Of a DNA stretch of 39,764 nt, positions 30,691 through 39,750 are shown in pieces. A program made the translations under genes and the position numbers. The first letter of the stretch is position 1. Each line of letters starts with the position of its first letter. Origin of the DNA: Flavobacteriales bacterium UBA1820 (lineage in GTDB: Bacteria > Bacteroidota > Bacteroidia > Flavobacteriales > UBA1820); the NCBI GenBank assembly GCA_002314265.1, contig DCEW01000033.1:1-39764 (forward strand). The letters run 5' to 3'. A model generated the notes under the pieces. It did no database searches. It was given only the letters and a program-made list of their open reading frames with translations, and was not told the origin of the DNA.

Positions 30691-32298
30691 ATGGTAGGGA
30701 CATTCTTGTTGTATGCGGTGCTTTCAGGGCTGATGCTGGCCCTGGGCTGGTTGTCGTGGAGTACGCCGGCGTTTATTTTCGTGGCTTTCGTCCCGTTGTG
30801 GGTAGCGGCTTACAAGTTGTTCCGCGCGCAGGCGCGCCATGCGTTTGCCGTGTTGTGGCTCATCACCTTTACGGCCTTTCTCACTTGGAATGTGGTCGAT
30901 ACCTTCTGGCTGCGCAATTCGACCTGGCCCGGTTTCGTGGCGGCGGCTCTGCTCAATGCCGCCTTTGTAACCGTGGTAACGATGGCCGGTTTTTGGGTGG
31001 CCCGCCGACGGGGTTTCCTGCTGGGGATGATCTTTTGGGCCGCGCTGTGGATTTCGTTCGAGAAGCTGCACAGCGAGTGGGATCTGGCCTGGCCGCTGCT
31101 CACCTTGGGCAACGGTTTTGCCCGCTATGCCGGCTTTGTGCAGTGGTATGAATATACGGGCGTTTTCGGGGGCAGCCTCTGGGTGCTGGCGGCCAACATC
31201 GTGGCTTTCTATGCGTGGAAGGCCTATGCCGGGCAAAGTCCACGGGAGGTGCTGTACCGTCGGATAGGGGTGTTTGCCGGGGTGGTCGTACTGCCGATGC
31301 TCCTCTCGTGGGCCGTTACTCCGCGGGGCGACGCGCCCAAGGACAGCCGGAGCATCGAGGCCATCGCCCTTCAGCCCAACATCGACCCTTATGGGGAAAA
31401 ATTTACTACGGCCACCGATTCGGCGATGGCAGCCCGGATGTTCGAGATGGTCGATACGCTGCTCGACCCGCAAGTGCGTCTGATCGCCGCCCCCGAGACC
31501 TACCTTTCGCAGTACAAGCAGGTGGACAGTCCGGGACGGTATCCGGTGTTCGACACTCTGCGGGCTTTTTCCGCCCGCAACGGAGGCTTGACCGTGGTCA
31601 CGGGCAGTTCGTTCGTGCGGTATTTTTACGACGAGACTTCGGTAACTCCTACGGCCAACCGTTCGCGTTACGGGGATTTCTGGTACGATGTGTACAACAG
31701 CGCGGTGCAGATCGATACGCAGGGCATGGACCGTTATGAAAAGTCGAAACTGGTGCCCGGGGTGGAGTGTTTTCCGTTTCGGAGCGTGCTGGAGGGCGTC
31801 TTAGGCGATATAATGATCGACATGGGCGGTATGGCCGGCTCGAACGTTACCCAGGACGACCGCGAGGTATTCGTTTCCCAAGGAGGAACGATGCGTCTGG
31901 CGCCGATCATCTGTTACGAGGCGCTTTTCGGGGAGTTCGTCGCCGGGTATGTGCGTAAAGGGGCCAATGCCTTGTGCATCATCACCAACGACGGCTGGTG
32001 GGGCAATACCGAAGGCCATCGGCAGATGCTCTGGATCGCTCGTCTGCGGGCCATCGAGACACGCCTTCCCATTATCCGTTCGGCCAATACGGGCGTATCG
32101 GCTTTCCTGACCCCCGACGGACGGATCACAGGGGTGATCCCTTACGGACAGCAGGGGGCGCTGCGGGGGACGCTGGTGCTTGCCGAGCGGAAGCCGACCT
32201 TTTATGTCCGCCATGGGGATTACATCCCCCGGGTGGCGGTATGGGTGGCTGCGGGGTTGTTGCTTTTTTCGGTGCTTCCCGGCAGGAGGAAACGATAA
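30691..32298 (+). CDS. lnt: Apolipoprotein N-acyltransferase
   Basis: Encodes 535 residues. Lnt adds the third acyl chain to the N-terminal Cys of lipoproteins at the inner membrane. About six hydrophobic segments fill residues 1-210, followed by the periplasmic nitrilase-like domain. The catalytic triad can be placed: E269 in IAAPETYLSQ, K351 in RYEKSKLVPGVE and C408 in PIICYEALFG. NDGWWGNTEGHRQM is also characteristic. The ATG at 30691 (MVGTFLLYAVL) is chosen because upstream codons only give a basic, non-homologous stretch. The window itself encodes several lipoprotein substrates (TamL, serine hydrolase, META protein). Confidence 0.93.
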   Translation: MVGTFLLYAVLSGLMLALGWLSWSTPAFIFVAFVPLWVAAYKLFRAQARHAFAVLWLITFTAFLTWNVVDTFWLRNSTWPGFVAAALLNAAFVTVVTMAGFWVARRRGFLLGMIFWAALWISFEKLHSEWDLAWPLLTLGNGFARYAGFVQWYEYTGVFGGSLWVLAANIVAFYAWKAYAGQSPREVLYRRIGVFAGVVVLPMLLSWAVTPRGDAPKDSRSIEAIALQPNIDPYGEKFTTATDSAMAARMFEMVDTLLDPQVRLIAAPETYLSQYKQVDSPGRYPVFDTLRAFSARNGGLTVVTGSSFVRYFYDETSVTPTANRSRYGDFWYDVYNSAVQIDTQGMDRYEKSKLVPGVECFPFRSVLEGVLGDIMIDMGGMAGSNVTQDDREVFVSQGGTMRLAPIICYEALFGEFVAGYVRKGANALCIITNDGWWGNTEGHRQMLWIARLRAIETRLPIIRSANTGVSAFLTPDGRITGVIPYGQQGALRGTLVLAERKPTFYVRHGDYIPRVAVWVAAGLLLFSVLPGRRKR

Positions 32299-32304
32299 AA
32301 ATAC

Positions 32305-32312
32305 TATATTAG
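32305..32312 (+). promoter_or_regulatory. Possible ndk promoter -7 element
   Basis: TATATTAG differs from TAnnTTTG at one base and lies 28 bases before the ndk ATG, in the short AT-rich gap after lnt. Confidence 0.3.
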
Positions 32313-32340
32313 CCGTTTGAACCTGAAAATCGAAACGAAT

Positions 32341-32787
32341 ATGGCCAAACTCGAAAGAACCCTTACGATGATCAAGCCGGATGCCGTGCGCAACGGTCAT
32401 CTGGGTGTGATCATCGACAAGATAACCTCGGCGGGATTCAAGATCATCGCCCTGAAGATGACGCAACTCTCGCGTCGCGATGCGGGACTGTTCTACGCCG
32501 AACACGAAGGAAAACCGTTTTTCCACGAACTGGTTGAATACATGGTCAGCGGCCCGATCGTAGTGGCGATCGTGGAAAAGGAAAACTGCATCCGCGACTA
32601 CCGGGCCTTCATCGGAGCGACCGACCCCAAGAAAGCGGCACCCGGAACCATCCGCGCCCTCTACGGCAAGGATATCTCGGAAAACGCCATCCATGCTTCG
32701 GATTCGCCCGAATCGTCCGAACGCGAGTGCAAGTTCCACTTTGCGGCACGTGAGATCTACGACGATGCCCGCCAAGGCGCTTTCTGA
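32341..32787 (+). CDS. ndk: Nucleoside diphosphate kinase
   Basis: Encodes 148 residues. It transfers the gamma phosphate of ATP to nucleoside diphosphates through a phosphohistidine. The start [16 protein letters not shown] is canonical, and the active-site histidine is H118 in NAIHASDS. R87-type contacts and the Kpn-loop region ([20 protein letters not shown]) are present. An in-frame TTG eight codons upstream is not used by homologues. It lies 42 bases after lnt with a possible promoter between them. Confidence 0.96.
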   Translation: MAKLERTLTMIKPDAVRNGHLGVIIDKITSAGFKIIALKMTQLSRRDAGLFYAEHEGKPFFHELVEYMVSGPIVVAIVEKENCIRDYRAFIGATDPKKAAPGTIRALYGKDISENAIHASDSPESSERECKFHFAAREIYDDARQGAF

Positions 32788-32899
32788 TCCCAGTCTTCGG
32801 TAGTCCGCTGCGGGTCATCCCAAGGTGGGGGAAGGAAAAGAGCAGAGAGCCGGGAAACGTTTGAGCGTGGAGAAAAAAAGGGAAAGAGAGGATAGAAGC
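32788..32899 (+). other. Purine-rich leader before the RsmB-like gene
   Basis: From about 32820 to 32899 the coding strand is mainly A and G. Translating it in frame gives a 25-residue Lys/Arg/Glu extension without family match, so it is taken as untranslated. No promoter consensus was found. Confidence 0.45.
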
Positions 32900-34123
32900 A
32901 TGCACACCGAAACGAAGGTGCGGATCTACCGTAGCCAGGCGGAAGCCGCCGTCGGAGCCATCGAGGCCATCCTTGTCGGCGGGGAACACGCCGGAAGAGT
33001 CCTCGAGCGGACCTTGCGGGCGGATCGTCGCCGCGGAGCTTCCGACCGCGCATTCATCGCCTCGTCGGTGTATGGTGTAGTGCGCTATGCTCGTTTGTAT
33101 GGCCACCTCGTCGGGGTGGAGGCTGCGCGCGAGCGCAAGGAGGTCTGGCGGATGCTGGGCGCGCACGTGGTGTGCCACGGAGGAACGCTTCCCCCGTGGG
33201 AGGAGTTTTCCGCGCTTTGTCCCTCGGAGATCCTCGACGGGTATCACCGGGCGCAGGCGGTGCGGGCTCTTCGCGAGAGCATTCCCGACTGGCTGGATGC
33301 CATCGGTGCGCAGGAGTTGCCCCAAGTGTGGGATGCAGAGCTGGCAGCGATGAACACCCAGGCGCCGGTGGTGCTTCGGGTCAATACCCTTCGCACGACC
33401 CGGGAACGTCTGCAACAGCGGCTGGCCCGGGAAAACCGTTTGGAGACCCGCGCGCTGGAAGGCTATCCCGATGCCCTTGAACTGTCCCGCCGGATGCAAC
33501 TCTCTGATACGGAGGCGTTTCGCCAGGGATGGTTCGAAGTGCAGGATGCTTCCTCGCAACGGGTGGCGCCTATGTTGGCTCCCGAACCGGGGATGCGCGT
33601 GGTGGATGCCTGTGCCGGGGCAGGGGGCAAGACCTTGCATCTGGCGGCGCTGATGCAGGGGAGGGGAGAGATCCTGGCGCTGGACGTACACGAAAAACGG
33701 CTGGAGGAACTCCGCCGGAGAGCGCTCCGGGCGGGGGTATCGACGGTAAAGACTGCTCTGGCTACGGAGGAAGAGATAGCCCGGCGGGAGGCCTCGGCCG
33801 ATCGTCTGCTGCTCGACGTGCCGTGTTCGGGGCTGGGAACGTTGCGGCGCGCCCCGGATGCCAAATGGCGGCTCTCGTCCGCTTTTTTGGACCAGGTAAC
33901 GGCTTTGCAGGCGCAGTTGTTGGCCTCGTACAGCCGGATGCTGCGGCCGGGTGGGCGGATGGTGTATTCCACTTGTTCGGTGCTGCCGCGTGAAAACGGG
34001 CGGCAGGTGGCGCGTTTCCTGGAGGAGCATCCAGGTTTCCGCCTGTTGGAAGAACACAGCCTGCTTTCCTCCCGGGAGGGCTACGATGGGTTTTACATGG
34101 CGCTGTTGCAGCGGGAGGGATAA
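32900..34123 (+). CDS. RsmB/NOP-family RNA (cytosine-5)-methyltransferase
   Basis: Encodes 407 residues from the ATG at 32900 (MHTETKVRIYRSQ). The N-terminal 150 residues look like the NusB-like domain of RsmB (DRAFIASSVYGVVRYARL). The catalytic domain has the SAM site VVDACAGAGGKTLHLAAL, the motif IV cysteine in LLLDVPCSGLGTLRRAPDAKW and the motif VI cysteine in VYSTCSVLPRENG. RsmB makes m5C967 in 16S rRNA; whether that is the target here is not certain. It ends 34 bases before mlaE. Confidence 0.9.
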   Translation: MHTETKVRIYRSQAEAAVGAIEAILVGGEHAGRVLERTLRADRRRGASDRAFIASSVYGVVRYARLYGHLVGVEAARERKEVWRMLGAHVVCHGGTLPPWEEFSALCPSEILDGYHRAQAVRALRESIPDWLDAIGAQELPQVWDAELAAMNTQAPVVLRVNTLRTTRERLQQRLARENRLETRALEGYPDALELSRRMQLSDTEAFRQGWFEVQDASSQRVAPMLAPEPGMRVVDACAGAGGKTLHLAALMQGRGEILALDVHEKRLEELRRRALRAGVSTVKTALATEEEIARREASADRLLLDVPCSGLGTLRRAPDAKWRLSSAFLDQVTALQAQLLASYSRMLRPGGRMVYSTCSVLPRENGRQVARFLEEHPGFRLLEEHSLLSSREGYDGFYMALLQREG

Positions 34124-34157
34124 AGAGACAAGGATAAAAGAAGAAAAAAAAGACCGT

Positions 34158-34919
34158 ATGTTGTCCGAATACATCGAACGTTTTTTCACCAAATCGGGAC
34201 GCTATTTCCTGATGTTGCGCAAGGCAATGGCGCGCCCCCAGCGCGGCAGGGTTTTTGCACGCCTGTACCTGCGCGAGGTGGACGACCTGGGGTTCAATTC
34301 GATGGGTATCGTCGCCTTTATCTCGTTTTTTGTCGGGGCGGTGGTGGCTCTGCAGATGGCCTTCAACCTGGAGGGTTCGACGATGATCCCCAAACACTAC
34401 GTGGCCTATGCCACGCGCGAGGCGGTGATCCTGGAGTTTTCCCCGACCATCATCGCCATCATCCTCTGTGGAAAGATAGGCTCGTACATCGCTTCGAGCA
34501 TCGGCACGATGCGGGTGACGGAGCAGATCGAGGCGCTGGACGTGATGGGGGTCAATTCCATCAATTATCTGGTTTTGCCCAAGATCGCTGCACTGCTTTC
34601 GTTCATGCCGGTGCTGATCATGACCAGTATGGTAACGGCCCTGTTCGGCGGATGGGTGGCGGTGATCACCTCCGGAGTGGCGACCACGGCAGAATACGTC
34701 AACGGGCTGCGGATGCCTTTCAATACGTTTTACGTGGCGTATGCGATGATCAAGTCCGAGGTATTCGCCTTTGTCATTGCGACCCTTCCGGCTTTCTTCG
34801 GGTATTACATCAAGGGCGGTGCGCTGGAAGTGGGCAAGGCTTCCACCAATGCGGTGGTATGGAGCAGCATCGTGATCATCATCCTCAACTATGTACTTAC
34901 CCAGACCCTGCTGGGCTAA
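34158..34919 (+). CDS. mlaE: MlaE-family phospholipid ABC transporter permease
   Basis: Encodes 253 residues with five to six membrane segments. Family-typical parts are GIVAFISFFVGAVVALQMAF, then LGFSP-like EFSPTIIAIILCGKIGSYIASSIGTMRVTEQIEALDVMGV, and NYLVLPKIAALLSFMPVLI. MlaE with MlaF moves phospholipids between the inner membrane and an MCE (MlaD) protein to keep outer-membrane asymmetry. The start at 34158 follows a purine run; the upstream frame is a shadow of the RsmB-like gene. The ATPase gene follows after seven bases. No MCE protein gene is present nearby. Confidence 0.93.
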   Translation: MLSEYIERFFTKSGRYFLMLRKAMARPQRGRVFARLYLREVDDLGFNSMGIVAFISFFVGAVVALQMAFNLEGSTMIPKHYVAYATREAVILEFSPTIIAIILCGKIGSYIASSIGTMRVTEQIEALDVMGVNSINYLVLPKIAALLSFMPVLIMTSMVTALFGGWVAVITSGVATTAEYVNGLRMPFNTFYVAYAMIKSEVFAFVIATLPAFFGYYIKGGALEVGKASTNAVVWSSIVIIILNYVLTQTLLG

Positions 34920-34926
34920 AAAAGAC

Positions 34927-35685
34927 ATGATAGAAGCCAAGGATATACGAAAATCGTTCGAGGGCACCGAGGTGCTCCGGGGCATCAGCACGGTGTTCGA
35001 GCGTGGAAAGACCAACCTGATCATCGGGCAGAGCGGGGCCGGGAAAACGGTTTTCCTCAAGACGCTCACCGGGTTGATCAAGCCCGATTCCGGGGACATC
35101 TACTACGACGGGGTGGCATACAGTTCGATGGACGAGACCCAGCGGGAAAATCTGCGCCACGAGATCGGCATGGTCTTTCAAGGAGGGGCTTTGTTCGATT
35201 CGATGAGCGTGGGGGAAAACGTGATGTTCCCCCTGATGATGTTTTCGGAGAAAAACCGCGGCGAGATGGAAGACCGCGTACAGTGGGCGCTCCATCGGGT
35301 CAATCTGGACGGGGTGCAGGCCAAATACCCTTCCGAACTCTCCGGCGGGATGCGCAAACGCGTGGCCATTGCCCGGGGCATCATCATGAACCCCAAGTAC
35401 CTGTTTTGCGACGAACCCAACTCCGGACTGGACCCCAAGACCTCCATCGTGATCGACCGCCTGATCAGCGAGATCACCCACGAATACGGCATTACCACCA
35501 TCATCAACACCCACGACATGAATTCGGTGATGGAGATCGGCCAGAAGATCGTCTTTCTCAGCGGCGGGTACAAAGCCTGGGAGGGAACCAACGAGGATAT
35601 TCTCGCGGCGGACAACGGGGCCATTGTCGATTTCGTGTATTCCTCGCCCATCCTGCGGGCGCTCAAGCAGGTGCGGGGATTGTAA
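34927..35685 (+). CDS. mlaF: MlaF-family phospholipid ABC transporter ATPase
   Basis: Encodes 252 residues. Walker A is [14 protein letters not shown], the Q-loop [23 protein letters not shown] is typical of MlaF, and the signature is [15 protein letters not shown]. Walker B reads [13 protein letters not shown] and the switch histidine lies in INTHDMNSV. It starts seven bases after mlaE and powers that permease. In many Bacteroidota an mlaD-type gene follows; here ychF follows after a 141-base purine-rich gap, so MlaD must be encoded elsewhere. Confidence 0.94.
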   Translation: MIEAKDIRKSFEGTEVLRGISTVFERGKTNLIIGQSGAGKTVFLKTLTGLIKPDSGDIYYDGVAYSSMDETQRENLRHEIGMVFQGGALFDSMSVGENVMFPLMMFSEKNRGEMEDRVQWALHRVNLDGVQAKYPSELSGGMRKRVAIARGIIMNPKYLFCDEPNSGLDPKTSIVIDRLISEITHEYGITTIINTHDMNSVMEIGQKIVFLSGGYKAWEGTNEDILAADNGAIVDFVYSSPILRALKQVRGL

Positions 35686-35826
35686 GCAGGCTCCAAGCCC
35701 ACTTTCCCCGGAAGACCCCGCAAGGGGAAGCCATCGGCACCCGGCAAATGACAGCAAGAAAGAAACGGCCCGGTCAAGGGCCGCCAGAACAATAAAAGAG
35801 AAAAAAAGCAAGCAGTAGAAAGCAAG
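35686..35826 (+). other. Intergenic region with purine-rich end before ychF
   Basis: The 141-base gap is mixed in composition up to about 35745 and then mainly A and G (AAGAAAGAAACGG and similar) to the ychF start. No terminator hairpin with U-run and no TAnnTTTG was seen. Confidence 0.4.
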
Positions 35827-36918
35827 ATGAAGTGCGGTATCGTAGGATTGCCCAATGTCGGCAAATCGACCTTGTTCAACTGTCTTTCCAACGCGAAAGC
35901 ACAGTCGGCCAATTTTCCGTTTTGTACCATTGAACCCAACGTAGGCGTGGTGAACGTCCCGGATCCCCGTTTGGAGGAACTCGAGAAACTCGTCCATCCC
36001 GAACGGGTCGTCCCGGCTACGGTGGACATCGTGGACATCGCCGGGCTGGTGCGCGGCGCCTCCAAAGGCGAGGGTCTGGGCAACCAGTTCCTGGCCAACA
36101 TCCGCGAGACGAATGCCATCATCCACGTGTTGCGGTGTTTCGACGACGGCAACATCACCCACGTGGACGGCAGTGTCGATCCGGTGCGGGACAAGCAGAC
36201 CATCGACATGGAACTTTGCCTCAAGGACCTCGAAACCCTCGGCAAACGCTTGGACAAGGAGCGCAAAGCCGCCAAAGTAGGCAACCGCGAAGCACAGGCG
36301 GCCGTGGCCGTCCTGGAACGGGTCGAGGCAGCGCTGGAGGATTGCCGCAGTGTCCGCTCGCTTTCCTTCTCCGAGGAGGAACGGGAACTGATCACTCCCT
36401 TGCAACTGCTCACCGACAAGCCCATTCTCTACGTGTGCAACGTGGACGAGGCTTCGGCCGTCTCGGGCAACGCCTACGTGGAGGCCGTTCGGGAAGCCGT
36501 GCGCGACGAAGATGCCGAGGTACTGGTCTTGGCGGCAGCCGCCGAAGCGGACATTACCGAACTGGAAACCTACGACGAGAGGCAGATGTTCCTGGCGGAA
36601 ATGGGACTGGAGGAACCGGGCGTATCGCGCCTGATCCGTTCGGCTTACAAGCTGCTTCGCCTTCAGACCTATTTCACGGCCGGTCCGAAGGAGGTCAAGG
36701 CCTGGACCGTTCCGGTGGGGGCTACCGCTCCGCAAGCCGCCGGGGTGATCCACACCGATTTTGAGAAGGGCTTTATCCGTGCCGAGGTGATCAAGTACGA
36801 GGACTACATCGCCCTGGGCTCGGAAGTGAAGGTAAGAGAAGCCGGAAAGATGCACGTCGAAGGCAAGGAGTACATCGTCCAGGACGGCGATATCATGCAT
36901 TTCCGCTTCAACGTATAA
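35827..36918 (+). CDS. ychF: Redox-responsive P-loop ATPase YchF
   Basis: Encodes 363 residues, the normal length for this Obg-like ATPase (OLA1 in eukaryotes). G1 is [12 protein letters not shown]; the following [17 protein letters not shown] and G3 region [24 protein letters not shown] are diagnostic. The G4 position reads NVDE, not NKxD, in line with ATP preference. A helical coiled-coil arm (residues about 130-190) and a C-terminal TGS domain ([26 protein letters not shown]) complete it. YchF binds ribosomes and is linked to oxidative-stress control. Confidence 0.96.
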   Translation: MKCGIVGLPNVGKSTLFNCLSNAKAQSANFPFCTIEPNVGVVNVPDPRLEELEKLVHPERVVPATVDIVDIAGLVRGASKGEGLGNQFLANIRETNAIIHVLRCFDDGNITHVDGSVDPVRDKQTIDMELCLKDLETLGKRLDKERKAAKVGNREAQAAVAVLERVEAALEDCRSVRSLSFSEEERELITPLQLLTDKPILYVCNVDEASAVSGNAYVEAVREAVRDEDAEVLVLAAAAEADITELETYDERQMFLAEMGLEEPGVSRLIRSAYKLLRLQTYFTAGPKEVKAWTVPVGATAPQAAGVIHTDFEKGFIRAEVIKYEDYIALGSEVKVREAGKMHVEGKEYIVQDGDIMHFRFNV

Positions 36919-36938
36919 CCTTCGTTCCTGCCCTTTCT

Positions 36939-36960
36939 CCCGGACGGTTCTCCGTCAGGG
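36939..36960 (+). other. Small hairpin after ychF
   Basis: GACGG (36943-36947) pairs with CCGTC (36952-36956), and after a G-A mismatch CCC pairs with GGG. No U-run follows; it may mark the end of ychF transcription. Confidence 0.35.
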
Positions 36961-37135
36961 GATCGGAGATCGGCCGCAGACGGAAGGGGATAGGGGAGAG
37001 AAAGAGAGCGGGAAAGGAAAAGGGCGAGAAAGGGGACGAGAGAAAAAGGACGCGAGGAAGCGGGATGAGGGGAGGAAAGAGAGGCGCCCCGGACACCCTT
37101 TACAAAAATAGATAAAGCATACGGTAACAGCACGG
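36961..37135 (+). other. Long purine tract before the CapA-like gene
   Basis: Between 36981 and 37080 only 9 of 100 bases on the plus strand are pyrimidines. The last 50 bases before the gene are AT-rich without a clear promoter consensus. Nothing resembling a gene is seen. Confidence 0.6.
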
Positions 37136-38275
37136 ATGACGATGGCAGGCAAGTTCTTTTGGATTGCACTAGGGATGTTTTCCGCCTTTTCGGGCGGGGT
37201 GCAGGCTCAGTCGGATACCTTGCGCGTGCTCTTTGCCGGCGACATCATGCAGCACGAGGCGCAGTTGGTCTCGGCGCAGCGGGACAGCGCGCAGTACGAT
37301 TACTCGGAGTGTTTTCGCTACATCGCCCCGGAGGTTCGGGCGGCCGATCTGGCCATCGCCAACCTCGAAACCCCGGTCGGAGCACCGCCTTATTCGGGTT
37401 ATCCGCGTTTTTCCGCACCTGCGGCCTTTGCCCGGGCTATCCGGGAGGCCGGTTTCGACCTGCTGGTGACGGCCAACAATCACAGCCTGGACCGCTACAA
37501 GCGGGGCATCATCCGCACGGTCGAAGTACTCGATTCGCTGGGCGTGCCGCACACCGGCGTATTTCTCGATTCCATCCAGCGGAAGGAGCGCCATCCGCTC
37601 TTTTTCCATTACCGCGATTTCCGTTTTGCCCTGTTGAACTATACTTACGGAACCAATGGCATCCCCGACTACCCGCCGGTGGAAGTCAGCCGGATCGATA
37701 CCGCGCAGATCGCGCAGGATTTGGCTGTGGCGCGAGCCGGGAAACCGGATTTCGTCATCGTCTGCGTGCATTGGGGACGCGAGTACGAGATGCTTCCCGA
37801 ACCCTCCCAGAAGGATCTGGCGCAGTTTTTCTTCGATCGCGGGGCGGACCTGGTCATCGGATCCCATCCCCACGTGGTGCAGCCGATGCACGCTTATAGG
37901 GACAGTACGGGACGGATAGAGCGGGTAGTGGTCTATTCGCTGGGCAATTACCTGTCCAACCAGCGTACGATCGATACCCAGGGCGGATCGACCCTTACCG
38001 TAACCCTGGTGCGGGAGCGCGGGGAAAAGCCTCATGTGGCCGAGTGTACCTATTCCCTGGTGTGGATGTGGAAGCCGGTGCAGGAAGGACGCCAGCGGTT
38101 TTACATCGTCCCGGTGCAGGCGGCTCAGCGCGGGGATTTCCCTTTGTCCCAGGCGGAGCGGGATCGCCTGGACGCCTTTGCCCGTCGTGCCCGTGCCTGT
38201 CTGGACGGCAACAATACCGGCATTTGGGAATACCGCCCCGAGGATACGGCCGGGAAATCCGATATATCTGAGTAG
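37136..38275 (+). CDS. CapA/PgsA-like metallophosphatase-fold protein, exported
   Basis: Encodes 379 residues (377 if the ATG at 37142 is used). A signal peptide covers residues 1-25 (ALGMFSAFSGGVQAQS). The metal-site motifs of the family follow in order: FAGDIMQHE, IANLETPVG, VTANNHSLDR, IVCVHWGREYE and VIGSHPHVVQP. The family includes CapA/PgsA of poly-gamma-glutamate capsule systems, but lone copies like this one, without capB or capC, are common in Bacteroidota and their substrate is unknown. It ends 20 bases before the HMG-CoA synthase gene and may share its transcript. Confidence 0.88.
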   Translation: MTMAGKFFWIALGMFSAFSGGVQAQSDTLRVLFAGDIMQHEAQLVSAQRDSAQYDYSECFRYIAPEVRAADLAIANLETPVGAPPYSGYPRFSAPAAFARAIREAGFDLLVTANNHSLDRYKRGIIRTVEVLDSLGVPHTGVFLDSIQRKERHPLFFHYRDFRFALLNYTYGTNGIPDYPPVEVSRIDTAQIAQDLAVARAGKPDFVIVCVHWGREYEMLPEPSQKDLAQFFFDRGADLVIGSHPHVVQPMHAYRDSTGRIERVVVYSLGNYLSNQRTIDTQGGSTLTVTLVRERGEKPHVAECTYSLVWMWKPVQEGRQRFYIVPVQAAQRGDFPLSQAERDRLDAFARRARACLDGNNTGIWEYRPEDTAGKSDISE

Positions 38276-38295
38276 AACCCTAAAAAACAAGACTT

Positions 38296-39735
38296 ATGAG
38301 TAAAATAGGCATCGACAGCATTTCGTATTACGTACCTCGTTTGTATCTGGACATCCGCGCTTTGGCCGCGGCTCGGGACATAGAACCCGACAAACTGACC
38401 AAGGGATTGGGACTGGACGCGATGGCGTTGATGGACACCGACGAGGATACGGCGACGATGGCTGCCGAGGCCGTCCTGCGCCTGATCCGGGAAAACGACA
38501 TCGACCCGCGCACCATCGGGCGTTTGTATCTGGGCACCGAAAGCGCGTTGGATGCCGCCAAGCCGACGGCAACCTACGTGTGCGAGATCCTCGAACAGGC
38601 TTTGGAAGCCAAGTACGGGGCGCGCTGCCTGCGTCATTGCGATGCCTTGGACATGACTTTTGCCTGCGTGGGAGCGGTGGACGCCTTGCACAACAGTCTG
38701 GAATGGGTACGGGGCGACGCTTCGCGGCGGGCGATCGTCGTAGCGTCCGATTTTGCCAAATACGCGTTGGCTTCTCCCGGGGAGTACACCCAGGGGGCGG
38801 GCGCGGTAGCAATGCTCGTGTGCCAGGAGCCGAGGCTTCTCTCGCTCAAAGGAAATATCGGCGTAGGGATGTGTTCGGTGGGTGATTTTTACAAGCCGCA
38901 CCGCGCTTTTTCCCGTCGGGAACTCTTGGCCGCAGCCTTGCGGGCAGCGGGCTCGCCGGCCGATGGGCAGGCGGTGGAGGCGGCGTTGGAGCGCCTGTCC
39001 GGGGACGATTTCTGGGGGCATGCCGACCGGGAAGTGCTCGTCCACCGGGACGAACCGGTGTTTGACGGGCCGATGTCGAACGAATGCTATTGCGAGCGCA
39101 TAGCGGAAGCTTTGGATCATCTGGCGGCACAGGAACCACTGGATGTGTTGCAGCATTGGGATTACTTGGCCTTCCACCAGCCGTACGCTTATCAGGGACG
39201 CCGGATGGCGGTGCGCAACTGGGTAGGCTGGATGCGGGACAAGGGACTTTTGGATCAGGTCGAGCAGCAGGCCGGAGTGCGCTTTGGGGAAAACGATTTT
39301 TACCGTGCGGCGGCGCGTACACCTTTGTACCGGGCGTTCGTCGCTCAGCGGATCGAGCCGGGCGAGCGGGCTTCGTCCCGGATAGGAAACCTGTACACGG
39401 GCTCTATGTTTATGTCTCTGGTCAGTCTTCTTCGCTGCCTGTACGAGCAGGGCGAGCAGGCGGCAGGTCGTACGGTGGGATGTCTGGCCTACGGGAGCGG
39501 CTCGAAGAGCAAGGTGTTTGCCCTGCAGGTGGAGTCCGGATGGAAAGAGCGGTTGGCTCCCCTGGATGTGTTCTCCGAACTGGCCGAGCGGCAGCAGGTA
39601 GATTTCGATACTTACCAAGCTTTGCATACGGGGGCGTTGGAGGCTCCGTTGATCCCCGGGAAGGCGATCCGGTTTGTCGCCACCGGCGATACGCCTACGA
39701 CGGTGGGCTTGCGCCGGTATGCCGTGCAGGGGTAG
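38296..39735 (+). CDS. Hydroxymethylglutaryl-CoA synthase
   Basis: Encodes 479 residues. It condenses acetyl-CoA with acetoacetyl-CoA to HMG-CoA, the entry step of the mevalonate route to isoprenoids. The start SKIGIDSISYYVPRLYLDIRAL is characteristic. The catalytic residues can be placed: E82 in YLGTESALDAAKP, C124 in MTFACVGAVDAL and H294 in LAFHQPYAYQG. GSMFMSLVSLL and the late CLAYGSGSKSKVF are also conserved. It is about 80-90 residues longer than the Gram-positive enzymes, mostly from an insertion around residues 205-290. No other mevalonate gene is in the window. Confidence 0.93.
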   Translation: MSKIGIDSISYYVPRLYLDIRALAAARDIEPDKLTKGLGLDAMALMDTDEDTATMAAEAVLRLIRENDIDPRTIGRLYLGTESALDAAKPTATYVCEILEQALEAKYGARCLRHCDALDMTFACVGAVDALHNSLEWVRGDASRRAIVVASDFAKYALASPGEYTQGAGAVAMLVCQEPRLLSLKGNIGVGMCSVGDFYKPHRAFSRRELLAAALRAAGSPADGQAVEAALERLSGDDFWGHADREVLVHRDEPVFDGPMSNECYCERIAEALDHLAAQEPLDVLQHWDYLAFHQPYAYQGRRMAVRNWVGWMRDKGLLDQVEQQAGVRFGENDFYRAAARTPLYRAFVAQRIEPGERASSRIGNLYTGSMFMSLVSLLRCLYEQGEQAAGRTVGCLAYGSGSKSKVFALQVESGWKERLAPLDVFSELAERQQVDFDTYQALHTGALEAPLIPGKAIRFVATGDTPTTVGLRRYAVQG

Positions 39736-39750
39736 ATCGCGCAAAGAGAT

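Noticed and set aside
34897..36900. Minus-strand open frame of 667 codons
   Set aside because: Antisense to mlaF and ychF, both intact; no homology of its own.
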